64,000 bases of DNA. It comes from Bacillota bacterium. GTDB taxonomy: Bacteria; Bacillota; Clostridia; Lachnospirales; Lachnospiraceae. The notes beneath the pieces were generated by a model, which saw only the letters and a program-made list of their open reading frames with translations, was not told where the DNA came from and did not search any database. The stretch spans positions 62,001-126,000 of the forward strand of contig JAEWSH010000019.1 in assembly GCA_023398375.1 (NCBI GenBank), written 5' to 3'. Of this stretch, positions 44,746-52,893 are shown piece after piece (the first letter of the stretch is position 1; each line of letters starts with the position of its first letter). The translations under genes were made by a program, and so were the position numbers.

Positions 44746-45621
44746 ATGACAAGGCAAAAAAGACAAATGTTGTATGGTTTTTTATATATTCTTCCAAGTT
44801 TTATATTGATCTTCGTGTTTGCTGTGATACCGATTTTTATGTCGGGATATTTCAGCCTGACAGAATATAATGTATACAATCCCCCAAAGTGGGCAGGTAT
44901 TGCAAACTATATGCAGGCATTTAGAGATTCTTATGTAAAAGATTCATTAAAGAACACAGTACTTTATGTAATTATCACAGTACCATTACAAACTATTATT
45001 TCCCTTCTTTTTGCAAATTTTCTGGCAGAACGCATGAGAACCAGGGTAGGTGGCTTTTTAAGAAGTGCCATGTTCATTCCGGTGATTGCCTCGGCTATAA
45101 CAGCAGGTGCTGTATGGAGAATTATCATGGCAACTGACGGCGGAGTCATTAATTCATTGCTGGCAGTGTTCCATATTCCTGGCGTAAACTGGCTGGGAAG
45201 CAGTTCGGTTGCCCTGATCAGCGTTGGAATTGTAGCTATCTGGAAGAATGTTGGTTACTTTTTAGTTATTTACTATGCCGGCATCATGGGAATTTCAAGT
45301 GAATTGTCAGAGGCAGCGGAAGTTGACGGAGCAACAGCTTTACAAAAGTTCTTTGCAATTACGATTCCAATGTTAAAGCCAATTACATACATGGTATTGA
45401 CCCTTGGCATCATCTGGTCTTTCCAGGTATTCGATCTGGTTTATGTGATGACGGGCGGAGGACCTGGTCGTTCAACGATTACATTGGTAATGACTATTTA
45501 TAATGCGGCATTTAAAGATTATAAGATGGGGTATGCAAGTGCGGTTGCCATGATACTTCTTATCATTATATTGGTCATCAATGCTCTTCAGCAGAGTTTC
45601 TTTAAGGAAAAGGAGGCATAA
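44746..45621 (+). CDS. ABC sugar transporter permease (MalF/UgpA family)
   Basis: 291 aa with six helices. N-terminal LYILPSFILIFVFAVIPIF is typical. The cytoplasmic EAA loop reads EAAEVDGATALQKFFAITIPML. The segment VMTGGGPGRSTITLV is the usual late MalF-type signature. It forms the membrane channel with the next gene product. Confidence 0.95.
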   Translation: MTRQKRQMLYGFLYILPSFILIFVFAVIPIFMSGYFSLTEYNVYNPPKWAGIANYMQAFRDSYVKDSLKNTVLYVIITVPLQTIISLLFANFLAERMRTRVGGFLRSAMFIPVIASAITAGAVWRIIMATDGGVINSLLAVFHIPGVNWLGSSSVALISVGIVAIWKNVGYFLVIYYAGIMGISSELSEAAEVDGATALQKFFAITIPMLKPITYMVLTLGIIWSFQVFDLVYVMTGGGPGRSTITLVMTIYNAAFKDYKMGYASAVAMILLIIILVINALQQSFFKEKEA

Positions 45622-45624
45622 TAA

Positions 45625-46458
45625 GTGGAAAAACATACGCTTTTTAATAGAAAAATCACCCTTTTGACAGTATTTATGCTTCTTTGTATTTTTCTCTTTA
45701 CGTTGATTTGTATTGCGCCTTTTCTTTATATGATTTTGCTTTCATTTACACAGTCACAGTCTATGGCCTTCAACTGGAAGGAATTTTCATTGAATCCGGT
45801 GAACTATCAATATACTCTGATTAAGACAGGCTTTGCAAGAGCTTTATGGAATAGTGTAGTAGTGGTTGGACTGTCCTGTCTGCTTAACTGTATCATGTCA
45901 GCCATGGCAGCTTATGGCTTTGAGAAAAAGCCTATTCCGGGAAAAGAAAGATTGTTTGGTATCTATGTAGCAACGCTTATGATTCCGGGGCAGGTCACGC
46001 TGATTCCAGTATTTATTATTATGAAATCAATGGGATTGTTAAATACTTACACAGCATTGATCCTACCGATCCTAAATGCATTTGGTGTGTTTCTGGTAAG
46101 GCAGTTCATGACATCTGTACCGGATGAACTGATTGAGGCAGCACAAGTGGATGGATGTCCGGAACCGAGGATCTTTATGAATATCGTGCTTCCATTATTG
46201 AAACCGGTTATGATTTCCCTGACGGTATTTACCTTTGTAACTTCTTGGAATAATTTCTTATGGCCTTTGGTGATCACGACTAATAAAGAGATGTATACAC
46301 TCACGGTAGCTCTGTCTTTACTAAAAACGAATTATAATGCAAATTATGGTCTGATCATGGCTGGTGCAGCGGTATCTTTTGTATTTCCGTTCGTATTGTA
46401 TATTTTTTTACAGAAGCAATTTGTGGAAGGTATTGCATTAAGCGGACTGAAGGGATAA
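45625..46458 (+). CDS. ABC sugar transporter permease (MalG/UgpE family)
   Basis: 277 aa, six helices. EAA loop EAAQVDGCPEPRIFMNIVLPLL and C-terminal QKQFVEGIALSGLKG are typical of MalG. GTG start with AGGAGG upstream, 3 bp after the preceding gene. Directly followed by the GH123-like gene. Confidence 0.95.
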   Translation: MEKHTLFNRKITLLTVFMLLCIFLFTLICIAPFLYMILLSFTQSQSMAFNWKEFSLNPVNYQYTLIKTGFARALWNSVVVVGLSCLLNCIMSAMAAYGFEKKPIPGKERLFGIYVATLMIPGQVTLIPVFIIMKSMGLLNTYTALILPILNAFGVFLVRQFMTSVPDELIEAAQVDGCPEPRIFMNIVLPLLKPVMISLTVFTFVTSWNNFLWPLVITTNKEMYTLTVALSLLKTNYNANYGLIMAGAAVSFVFPFVLYIFLQKQFVEGIALSGLKG

Positions 46459-46468
46459 AGGTGTGAAT

Positions 46469-48118
46469 ATGAAGAATGATATGAAATTATATGTGAAATA
46501 TGTAGATCCACTGGAAAAAGTATTTCCAGAGCAGGAACCTGAGGCAGTTAATATTCCATTAACTGCCCTTTTACAGGAAACAGTTTCTTTTCAGACAGCA
46601 TTTTTATTAAAAGCAGAAAGAAGCACATGGGGAAACATAAAGGTCGAGACAAAGCTGCCTTATCGCATTCGCAGGGTAGAACTGGTTCCATGTGCTTATC
46701 CATGTCATGTGAAAAGGGATCAGGGGTATTTGAAGACGATGCCCGGATTATTTCCGGACATTCTAAGAGATATTGAAGGGGGAAAAATAAAATATATCGC
46801 AGATCAATGGCATAGTCTTTGGATCGATCTGGAGATTCCGGCAGACCAGCAACCTGGAATTTATTCTGCGGCAGTCATTTTTATGGATGAGGAAGGCAAC
46901 GAGTTGGGCAGTGTAACAAAAGAAGTAACTGTCATAAAGGCCATCTTACCACCATTGCCGATCAAACATACGGAATGGTTCCATACAGATTGTCTTGCAG
47001 ATTTTTACCATGTGGAGGTATGGTCGGATAGATTCTGGGATATTCTTGAAAAATTCGTGGGATTAGCCGCTAAAAGAGACTGCAATATGATATTGACACC
47101 AATGTTCACACCACCTTTAGATACGGAGGAAGGGGGAGAAAGGACAACGGTACAGCTTGTGGATATTCTTGTACAGGACGGGCACTATTATTTTGATTTT
47201 AGAAAATTCTCAAGATTTATTCAAATGTGCCAGAGCAATGGAATCCAATATTTTGAAATGTCGCATTTATTTACGCAGTGGGGTGTCATGGCGGCTCCCA
47301 AAATAATGGCTACTGTCAATGGTACTTTTCAGAGAATCTTCGGTTGGGATACGCCTGCTGTGGGTGGTGATTACGAAGCCTTTTTGCAGTTGTATTTACC
47401 CGAGCTGACAGAAAAATTGAGAGAACTGGGAATAGCGGATAAGACTTATTTCCATATCTCTGATGAACCGGGTAAAGAACACTTGGTAAATTACAGGAAA
47501 GCAAAAGAGGCGGTCGCGCCCTATTTGAAGGATTTTCAAATGATGGATGCACTATCTGATTATAGTTTCTATGAAAGTGGTCTTGTACCGCAGCCGGTAT
47601 GCGCAACGGATCATATAGAACCATTTTTGGAGCATCAGACACAGAACCTGTGGAGCTATTATTGTACCGCGCAATGTGTGGATGTTTCTAATCGTTTTCT
47701 GGCACTTCCATCTTACAGAAATCGGATTTATGGATTACAGGTCTATAAATATGGGATAAAGGGAATTCTGCATTGGGGTTATAATTTTTACAATTCAGAG
47801 TACTCCAAACGTCATATTAATCCATATGAAACAACAGACTGTGACTTTGCATTCCCGGGCGGCGATGCATTTCTGGTGTATCCAAAGATAGATGGAACCC
47901 CGGAGGAATCAATACGTATGATGGTACTTTATGAAGCAATGACAGATATCAGGGCTATGTATTTACTGGAACAAAAAATTGGGAAAGAAGCAGTTCTGCA
48001 GATCGTGGAAGAGGGTATGGAAGAAACGATTACATTTTCTTCGTATCCGCATGAAGCAGCGTTCTGTCTGCAAATGAGAAACAGAATCAACGAAAAACTG
48101 GCTGAAGTATTGGCATGA
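46469..48118 (+). CDS. GH123/DUF4091-like glycoside hydrolase (probable beta-N-acetylgalactosaminidase)
   Basis: About 549 aa, no signal peptide. An N-terminal beta-sandwich (~1-160) is followed by a TIM-barrel-like DUF4091/GH123 domain (KHTEWFHTDCLADFYHVEVWSDRFW onward). The barrel carries the adjacent Asp-Glu pair in YFHISDEPGKEH (D332, E333), as in GH123 substrate-assisted enzymes. The late GIKGILHWGYNFYNSEYS segment is typical. GH123 enzymes remove beta-GalNAc from glycans. The cytoplasmic location suits hydrolysis after ABC import. ATG 46469 (AAGGTG upstream) is preferred to GTG 46463. Overlaps the next gene by 4 nt. Confidence 0.82.
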   Translation: MKNDMKLYVKYVDPLEKVFPEQEPEAVNIPLTALLQETVSFQTAFLLKAERSTWGNIKVETKLPYRIRRVELVPCAYPCHVKRDQGYLKTMPGLFPDILRDIEGGKIKYIADQWHSLWIDLEIPADQQPGIYSAAVIFMDEEGNELGSVTKEVTVIKAILPPLPIKHTEWFHTDCLADFYHVEVWSDRFWDILEKFVGLAAKRDCNMILTPMFTPPLDTEEGGERTTVQLVDILVQDGHYYFDFRKFSRFIQMCQSNGIQYFEMSHLFTQWGVMAAPKIMATVNGTFQRIFGWDTPAVGGDYEAFLQLYLPELTEKLRELGIADKTYFHISDEPGKEHLVNYRKAKEAVAPYLKDFQMMDALSDYSFYESGLVPQPVCATDHIEPFLEHQTQNLWSYYCTAQCVDVSNRFLALPSYRNRIYGLQVYKYGIKGILHWGYNFYNSEYSKRHINPYETTDCDFAFPGGDAFLVYPKIDGTPEESIRMMVLYEAMTDIRAMYLLEQKIGKEAVLQIVEEGMEETITFSSYPHEAAFCLQMRNRINEKLAEVLA

Positions 48119-48711
48119 TAACACAAAACATTAGGGAAGAAGCATATGGTGGACAAGATGCTTCCTGGTATCCGATTAATTACTATCCATGGGGAGGTGA
48201 TTATCGGCCGAGGACGCTGGTAAGTATTCAATTACTAACGGAGACGGGATTTATGGTAAAAATGCGTTGTTTTGAAAAAAACCGCCAGAAAAAACATAAG
48301 AATCCAGACAGCCCGGTCTATGAAGATAGCTGTATGGAATGTTTTGTTAATTTTTATCCGGAGGAATTCAAGGAATACCTGAATTTCGAAGTCAATGCCG
48401 GTGGGACGATGTTATCCCAATGGGGAACCGGTAAGACAAACAGAACTTATATCAAGGACTTTGGAGTGGAGCAGCCACAGGTGGATCTGATAGAGACGTC
48501 AGAATTCTGGGAGATACAATACATAATACCATTTGCGTTGATTAAGGCACTATATGGTAAGTGTACCTTTCATAAGGGCGATGTTATTAAGTGCAATTTT
48601 TATAAATGCGGAGATTTGACACCGCAGCCTCATTTTGGATGTTTTGCGCCAGTAAAGTGGGATGTACCGAACTTTCATCTGCCCCAGTTCTTTGCAGATA
48701 TCATATTATAA
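48115..48711 (+). CDS. CBM9-like (DOMON-type) carbohydrate-binding protein
   Basis: 198-aa single-domain beta-sandwich protein without signal peptide. Segments such as VYEDSCMECFVNFYPE, YLNFEVNAGGTMLSQW and WEIQYIIPFALI fit the carbohydrate-binding family 9-like domain (CBM9_2). Start overlaps the stop of the GH123-like gene (ATGA). As a cytoplasmic stand-alone domain it may bind the imported sugar or assist the hydrolase. Its true function is unknown. Confidence 0.75.
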   Translation: MITQNIREEAYGGQDASWYPINYYPWGGDYRPRTLVSIQLLTETGFMVKMRCFEKNRQKKHKNPDSPVYEDSCMECFVNFYPEEFKEYLNFEVNAGGTMLSQWGTGKTNRTYIKDFGVEQPQVDLIETSEFWEIQYIIPFALIKALYGKCTFHKGDVIKCNFYKCGDLTPQPHFGCFAPVKWDVPNFHLPQFFADIIL

Positions 48712-48760
48712 GGCAGAAGAAAGAGGAATGATATGCTATAAAATACCAGTATAAAGACCT

Positions 48761-49129
48761 TTATCGGGTCATTCCTAACATTGCTCCGGAAATAAATGGT
48801 ACCAGCCATAGGAGCCACACAAGGATACTGAATTTGTGAAAGTTATCCCGTTCTACATAATTATTTCTGACAAAAACTCTGGTCGCCCATATAGCATGAA
48901 TACTCATGAAAAAAATGCCCGCAAGACCTGTGATTGAATGGAAAGAAAGTAGAAATCTGCCGCTGGCGAGAATAGTCATTAATATTGTTCCAATCATATC
49001 AAAAGTGAGACCAAGCCAGAAAGTAATAAGATGCCACTTTTTCAGATTCTGCTGAATTTTTTCGCCCCATACACTAATGGAATAAAATATAAATGCTAAT
49101 AGAACAGAACTAACTGCATACATGACCAT
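48761..49129 (-). CDS. HsmA/TIGR03987-type small membrane protein
   Basis: 122 aa, four predicted helices (about 3-20, 33-52, 62-84 and 98-116). The sequence pattern (SISVWGEKIQQNLKKWHLITFWLGLTFDMIGT, HSITGLAGIFFMSIHAIWA) resembles the TIGR03987/HsmA family, whose role is unclear. TTGGAGGTATC ribosome site on the minus strand. Not obviously linked to the glycan operon, which points towards it from the other side. Confidence 0.72.
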   Translation of the reverse strand: MVMYAVSSVLLAFIFYSISVWGEKIQQNLKKWHLITFWLGLTFDMIGTILMTILASGRFLLSFHSITGLAGIFFMSIHAIWATRVFVRNNYVERDNFHKFSILVWLLWLVPFISGAMLGMTR

Positions 49130-49287
49130 TTTTTGATACCTCCAATGTTTCGCATATTATAACATGGTTTTCATACCCATATACACTTTTTGAATCAATA
49201 ATAAGCTATTTTTTTCATATTTTGATAATTTTAAATAATTTGCATAAACTAAAGTTAAAATATTATTATTCAGAAGGAGATATTAAA

Positions 49288-49542
49288 ATGAGTATAATTG
49301 GATGGATTATAATTGGAGGCATAGCAGGATGGCTGGGTAGTATGATAACTAAGAACAATGAGGAGATGGGTGCTTTCAAAAATATCATGGTTGGCATTAT
49401 AGGTTCTTTTATTGGAGGACTTGCATTTAACCTGATTGGAGGATATGGTTTTACCGGCTTTAACATTTGGAGTCTTTTTGTAGCAGTAGTCGGTTCTGTT
49501 ATATTACTTTCTCTCATTAATTTATTTAAAAACAAGTCATAG
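49288..49542 (+). CDS. GlsB/YeaQ/YmgE family membrane protein
   Basis: 84 aa. Three helices with glycine-rich packing: IIGWIIIGGIAGWLGSMI, NIMVGIIGSFIGGLAFNLIG and LFVAVVGSVILLSLINLF. This is the transglycosylase-associated/YeaQ fold, linked in other bacteria with envelope stress. ATG 49288 has AGAAGGAGAT upstream. A strong terminator follows. Confidence 0.9.
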   Translation: MSIIGWIIIGGIAGWLGSMITKNNEEMGAFKNIMVGIIGSFIGGLAFNLIGGYGFTGFNIWSLFVAVVGSVILLSLINLFKNKS

Positions 49543-49581
49543 AATCGTTTAAAATGTATGTGTTTATACAATTTATTGGTG

Positions 49582-49627
49582 AACCCCTAAGGCCAGACGT
49601 AAAAATCTGCCCCGGGGTTTTTTTGAT
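49582..49627 (+). terminator. Strong rho-independent terminator
   Basis: AACCCC..GGC-AGA pairs with TCT-GCC..GGGGTT around CGTAAAAA and is followed by seven T. Confidence 0.85.
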
Positions 49628-49757
49628 ACCCCGATCTTTATAGAAAACTTTTTGAAGATAATAAAAAAACAGAAAAAAATATGGAATAGATTCATATATT
49701 AGAAAAGAACTAACACTTACAAATTAAATCCTGTGTATAGGTAGAAAGAGGTATCGT

Positions 49758-50006
49758 ATGAAAATTAACTGGTTAGTAAGATTCAGAAACAAAACATTCC
49801 TTTTAACATTCATTCCTTTGGTATTGTCATTTGCATATCAAATCCTTGGATTATTTGATGTAGTACCAAAAATATCGGAGAATGAAACCATGAATTTTGT
49901 AACTTTAGTAATGAACCTGTTAGCTGCGTTGGGTATAATTGTCGATCCAACAACTGTCGGCTTATCAGATAGTCAAAAAGCCCTTACCTATAAAGAACCA
50001 AAATAA
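49758..50006 (+). CDS. Phi LC3-family phage holin
   Basis: 82 aa, two helices (~16-35 and ~48-68). The pattern INWLVRFRNKTFLLTFIPLV ... LLAALGIIVDPTTVGLSDS is typical of phi LC3-type holins, including the conserved GIxxDPTTxGLSDS. Holins form membrane holes for endolysin release; no endolysin gene is adjacent. It is the only phage-lysis gene seen and probably a relic of a prophage ancestry of this end of the element. AGAAAGAGG ribosome site. Confidence 0.9.
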   Translation: MKINWLVRFRNKTFLLTFIPLVLSFAYQILGLFDVVPKISENETMNFVTLVMNLLAALGIIVDPTTVGLSDSQKALTYKEPK

Positions 50007-50061
50007 ATTACAATAAAATTGTAAACGATACATATAATTAAAAAAAGAAAAAGGATCATTT

Positions 50062-50220
50062 ATGGATGTAAGGAATACATTGCCAAATTATATTAATATG
50101 AGCGAACGACAGATAATGATTCAACGTACCTATGTGAATTTACAAAAGAACCTTTTGAAAAAGAAGGAAAAGGATAAGAAAGAGCAAAGAGGCACTGCCG
50201 ATGGACGCACTTTATGCTAG
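50062..50220 (+). CDS. Small lysine-rich protein overlapping the integrase
   Basis: 52-aa ORF: MDVRNTLPNYINMSERQIMI then a Lys-rich tail. AAAGGATC lies before ATG 50062. It overlaps the recombinase start by 20 nt, suggesting coupled translation. No family recognised. It could be an accessory factor for the integrase (inference). Confidence 0.6.
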   Translation: MDVRNTLPNYINMSERQIMIQRTYVNLQKNLLKKKEKDKKEQRGTADGRTLC

Positions 50221-51679
50221 ACAATCAGTAGATAAGAAAGATAGTATATCCATTGAAACACAGTTGGAATTTGCAAGAAAAGAATCAAGAGAAGGGGAAT
50301 ACAGGGAGTATCTTGACAAAGGCTATAGCGGGAAGAACACAAGAAGACCGGATTTTAATAGAATGATCGCAGATGCTGAAAGTGGAATCATTCATAGAAT
50401 CATAGTATACAAGATTGACCGTTTCAGCCGTTCTTTGCTGGATTTTACCAATATTTGGGAAATGCTGGCAAGGAACGGAGTTGAATTTGTATCAGTAAAT
50501 GAAAAATTCGATACTTCTACACCGATCGGAAAAGCAATGCTTTTTATCCTTATGGTATTTGCACAGCTGGAAAGAGAAACAATATCCGAAAGAGTTGCCG
50601 ATAATTATTATCAAAGAGCTAAATCAGGAAGATGGACGGGTGGTCCGGCACCGTATGGATTTAGAGTCGGCAGAATATATGGAGACAGAGTAGAGCGTGG
50701 GATACCGACTTTAGAAGCAAATGAAAATATGAAAATTGTCATAGATAATTATGAAAAGTATGCGGGTGGTCTGGCAGAATCATTAGGACAACTTTCAAAA
50801 GAACTAAATGAGAGAGGCATAGCGGGAGCGAAGAGAGCAACATGGAATAATGTAACGCTTGCCAGAATGCTTAGAAATCCGGTATATGTAAAAGCAAATG
50901 CCGATATTTATGCGTATTATAAAATGAAGGGTGTTAACATAACAAATAAACCGGAAGAATTTACTGGTGAATATGCTTGTATGCTGATTGGAAAACGATG
51001 TGCATCCACAAGGCAAAGAAAGCAGGTTAGTGAAACTACTTTAGTAATTGCGAACTGGATCGGGGAGGTGGAATCAGATACCTGGCTTGCATGCCAGAGA
51101 AGACTTGAAGCAAATCAGCAAATTGGTAATAAAGGAAAAGGAAAACATTCATGGCTTTCAGGATTAGTAAAGTGTGGCTATTGCAATCGAACCATGCGGA
51201 TAATACCAGATGGTAAGGACAGAAAAAAAAGATATCTCATGTGCACCGGACGCATTGACCATAATTGCAGTCACATTCCTAAAATTGGAATTGATCAAAT
51301 CGAAGGATGCTTAGAAGCAGAACTGACGAAACTCCTTGATAATTGCATGAATGAACCTATTGAGGAGGTTACTACGATCAATAATCATGAAAAAATTGAA
51401 CTGACCATGATTGAAGAAAAAATAGAAAATCTTGTAAAATGTATCAGTACAGGAGAAGCAGCTAAGATAACCATTCAATATATTAATAAAGAAATAGACC
51501 GCCTTGCAAATCGTCGGAATCAGATTTTAGACAAGATATCGGCGGCAGGGCAGATAATCCAATTGGAAGAAATCGATTTTACTTCCCTTGGTATGGAGGG
51601 AAAAAAGGCGGTCGCAAAAAGTTATATTGAAGAAATAAAAATAAAAGAAGACGATATTAATATCGTATGGAAAATATAA
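50201..51679 (+). CDS. Large serine recombinase (integrase of the 45.7-kb element)
   Basis: 492 aa. The resolvase domain starts at once: LYARQSVDKKDSISIETQ with catalytic S9, then GYSGKNTRRPDFNRMI and YKIDRFSRSLLDF. Next come a recombinase domain (~150-300) and a zinc ribbon (LVKCGYCNRTMRI ... LMCTGRIDHNCSH). A coiled-coil region (~385-445) and a short C-terminal strand follow. It lies about 50 bp from attR, the normal place for an integrase. It is different in sequence from the recombinase at 4031. It should catalyse attP x attB integration; no obvious excision-directionality factor other than the small ORF upstream is seen. Confidence 0.95.
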   Translation: MDALYARQSVDKKDSISIETQLEFARKESREGEYREYLDKGYSGKNTRRPDFNRMIADAESGIIHRIIVYKIDRFSRSLLDFTNIWEMLARNGVEFVSVNEKFDTSTPIGKAMLFILMVFAQLERETISERVADNYYQRAKSGRWTGGPAPYGFRVGRIYGDRVERGIPTLEANENMKIVIDNYEKYAGGLAESLGQLSKELNERGIAGAKRATWNNVTLARMLRNPVYVKANADIYAYYKMKGVNITNKPEEFTGEYACMLIGKRCASTRQRKQVSETTLVIANWIGEVESDTWLACQRRLEANQQIGNKGKGKHSWLSGLVKCGYCNRTMRIIPDGKDRKKRYLMCTGRIDHNCSHIPKIGIDQIEGCLEAELTKLLDNCMNEPIEEVTTINNHEKIELTMIEEKIENLVKCISTGEAAKITIQYINKEIDRLANRRNQILDKISAAGQIIQLEEIDFTSLGMEGKKAVAKSYIEEIKIKEDDINIVWKI

Positions 51680-51729
51680 CATTGATACAAAACATAGTTC
51701 ATTGTTCTGCAAGTTTTTATTTTTGTAAC

Positions 51730-51741
51730 GGATGTGGATTC
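51730..51741 (+). other. attR: 12-bp direct repeat at right end of the element
   Basis: GGATGTGGATTC, the same as at 6062-6073. Deacetylase coding resumes immediately after it in the same codon phase. Confidence 0.85.
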
Positions 51742-51976
51742 ACTTGACTGGAAAAATTATGGTGTGGATTCGATCATACATACGGTCTGCGATCACAAGC
51801 ACTTGGGAAATGGTTCTATCATTTTGTGTCATAATGGAGCGGAGTATACAGCAGATGCGCTGGATTCTCTCATCACCGGACTGCAGGATAAAGGTTTTAC
51901 CATTGTACCTGTTTCAGAATTGATCATACGGGATGATTATCATATGAATCATGAAGGACGTCAAATAAAAGATTAA
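51731..51976 (+). pseudogene. Polysaccharide deacetylase, back fragment
   Basis: Reads DVDSLDWKNYGVDSIIHTVCDHKHLGNGSIILCHNGAEYTADAL and ends normally with a stop at 51976. The LGNGSIILCHNG strand-loop holds the conserved C-terminal histidine motif of NodB-type deacetylases. It continues exactly where the fragment at 5709-6073 leaves off: the S codon is completed across the 12-bp repeat. Without a start it is silent here. Excision of the element would restore codons from 5709 on, but not the gene's still-missing 5' end. Confidence 0.88.
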
Positions 51977-52051
51977 AATGAGGATGGTTTCTGCAAGTTC
52001 AATAATAAAAAGCATAATTTTATTTTCAGGTAAATAAATGAAAAAACAAGA

Positions 52052-52119
52052 AGAAAGCACCACTTTGCAATAAGATTAGTTTTGAGAAAACAAAATCTAA
52101 GCAAGGAAAGGTGCTTTCT
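52052..52119. repeat. Inverted repeat downstream of the deacetylase tail
   Basis: AGAAAGCACC (52052-52061) pairs with GGTGCTTTCT (52110-52119), with further partial pairing inside. No T-run follows, so it may be a cruciform or mRNA 3' hairpin. The surrounding 51977-52238 holds no gene. Confidence 0.5.
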
Positions 52120-52238
52120 AGGTACCAAAGTATACTACATTTTGTAACAAGAGTTTATAAGTTAATTCAGAAATAATTAAGGTATAAGTTGCCTTCCTTA
52201 TCATAAAATAATAATAATACTTATGAGGAGAGAATGAA

Positions 52239-52667
52239 ATGAAAATAAAAAAATATTTAGCAGGTATTCTGTTTGCTGCATGCATTTCTGTCATTACGGC
52301 ATGTAGTTCTAATCCGACAACAGAAGTTGGACGACCGGCGAATGAAACAACCGCCGAAGGCGAAACAATTAACAGTACGGAAACAGGATATCAGGTAATA
52401 ATTTGATTAAAGGCAGATCAAGACTTGCGATACTGCAGACCTGGAACAGTCTATGATAAAATGAGTCAGGAAGGCAAACAAACCATATTAACGCCCCAAG
52501 AGGGTTCTGTGCGCTTTATTGCGACAGATGATAAGAACTGGGTCGAACTGGAAACAGCAGATGAAGTACATTACTTTATGTATCTAAAAGATTCCTCCAT
52601 GGTAAATTCAGACGGAAACGAGATTGCGGCAACAAGTGTTTTCGACTCACTAATCATAGCAGACTGA
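52239..52667 (+). pseudogene. Lipoprotein gene interrupted by an in-frame TGA
   Basis: ATG 52239 with GAGGAG upstream begins a signal peptide with lipobox SVITACSSN (C22) and a Thr/Glu-rich linker. A TGA at 52404-52406 stops it after 55 codons. The same frame stays open to 52667: LKADQDLRYCRPGTVYDKM ... SVRFIATDDKNWVELETADE, a small SH3-like or beta-rich domain. A single base change or sequencing error would explain it. As written, only a short lipopeptide is made. No function recognised. Confidence 0.65.
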
Positions 52668-52830
52668 TGGAGGGCATGAGGTGGTACTGATAAAATTATA
52701 GGCAAGATAAATAACAAAAAATGCGTTATAGTGCATTGTGCACAAAAATACCAAAATATCAAAAAAAATAAATACAATATTGACAAAATAAAAAGATGGA
52801 GTTAATATCAATTTATAAATCAAAGAAGAT

Positions 52831-52870
52831 TTTCCCTAGAAGCGGAATTGCTTTTAGGGAATAATTTTTA
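52831..52870 (+). terminator. Hairpin upstream of the BMP gene
   Basis: TTCCCTAGAAGC pairs with GCTTTTAGGGAA and is followed by TAATTTTTA. It could end the upstream lipoprotein transcript or attenuate the nucleoside operon. Confidence 0.5.
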
Positions 52871-52877
52871 ATCGTTT

Positions 52878-52893
52878 GGAAAAACGTTTTACC
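52878..52893. promoter_or_regulatory. LacI/PurR-type operator candidate
   Basis: GGAAAAACGTTTTACC is nearly palindromic around a central CG, like LacI-family operators. It lies 80 bp before the BMP gene, whose operon ends in a LacI-family gene. Confidence 0.45.

Larger units (their letters stand above)
6074..51741. mobile_element. 45.67-kb integrative element in a polysaccharide deacetylase gene
   Basis: The segment is bounded by the 12-bp direct repeat GGATGTGGATTC (6062-6073 and 51730-51741) and splits one deacetylase gene. Deleting one repeat and the segment rejoins ...TIQWDVDS to LDWKNYGVDS... in frame. A large serine recombinase lies about 50 bp inside the right end and a phage-type holin is nearby. 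The cargo is regulators, ClpP, spore genes (dpaA, dpaB, LysM/GH18), two MATE pumps and several glycan-catabolism operons. I recognised no relaxase, type IV secretion, replication or phage structural genes, so it may be a satellite or mobilisable island, or a heavily remodelled prophage (inference). Confidence 0.8.

Noticed and set aside
51760..51777. Second GTGTGGATTCG-like word right of attR as an alternative core
   Set aside because: Using it would delete codons between DVDS and GVDS; the 12-bp repeat at 51730 restores the normal deacetylase sequence without loss.
52404..52406. Selenocysteine readthrough of the TGA in the lipoprotein gene
   Set aside because: No selenoprotein-like redox motif around the codon and no convincing SECIS-like hairpin immediately after it; pseudogene or error is simpler.
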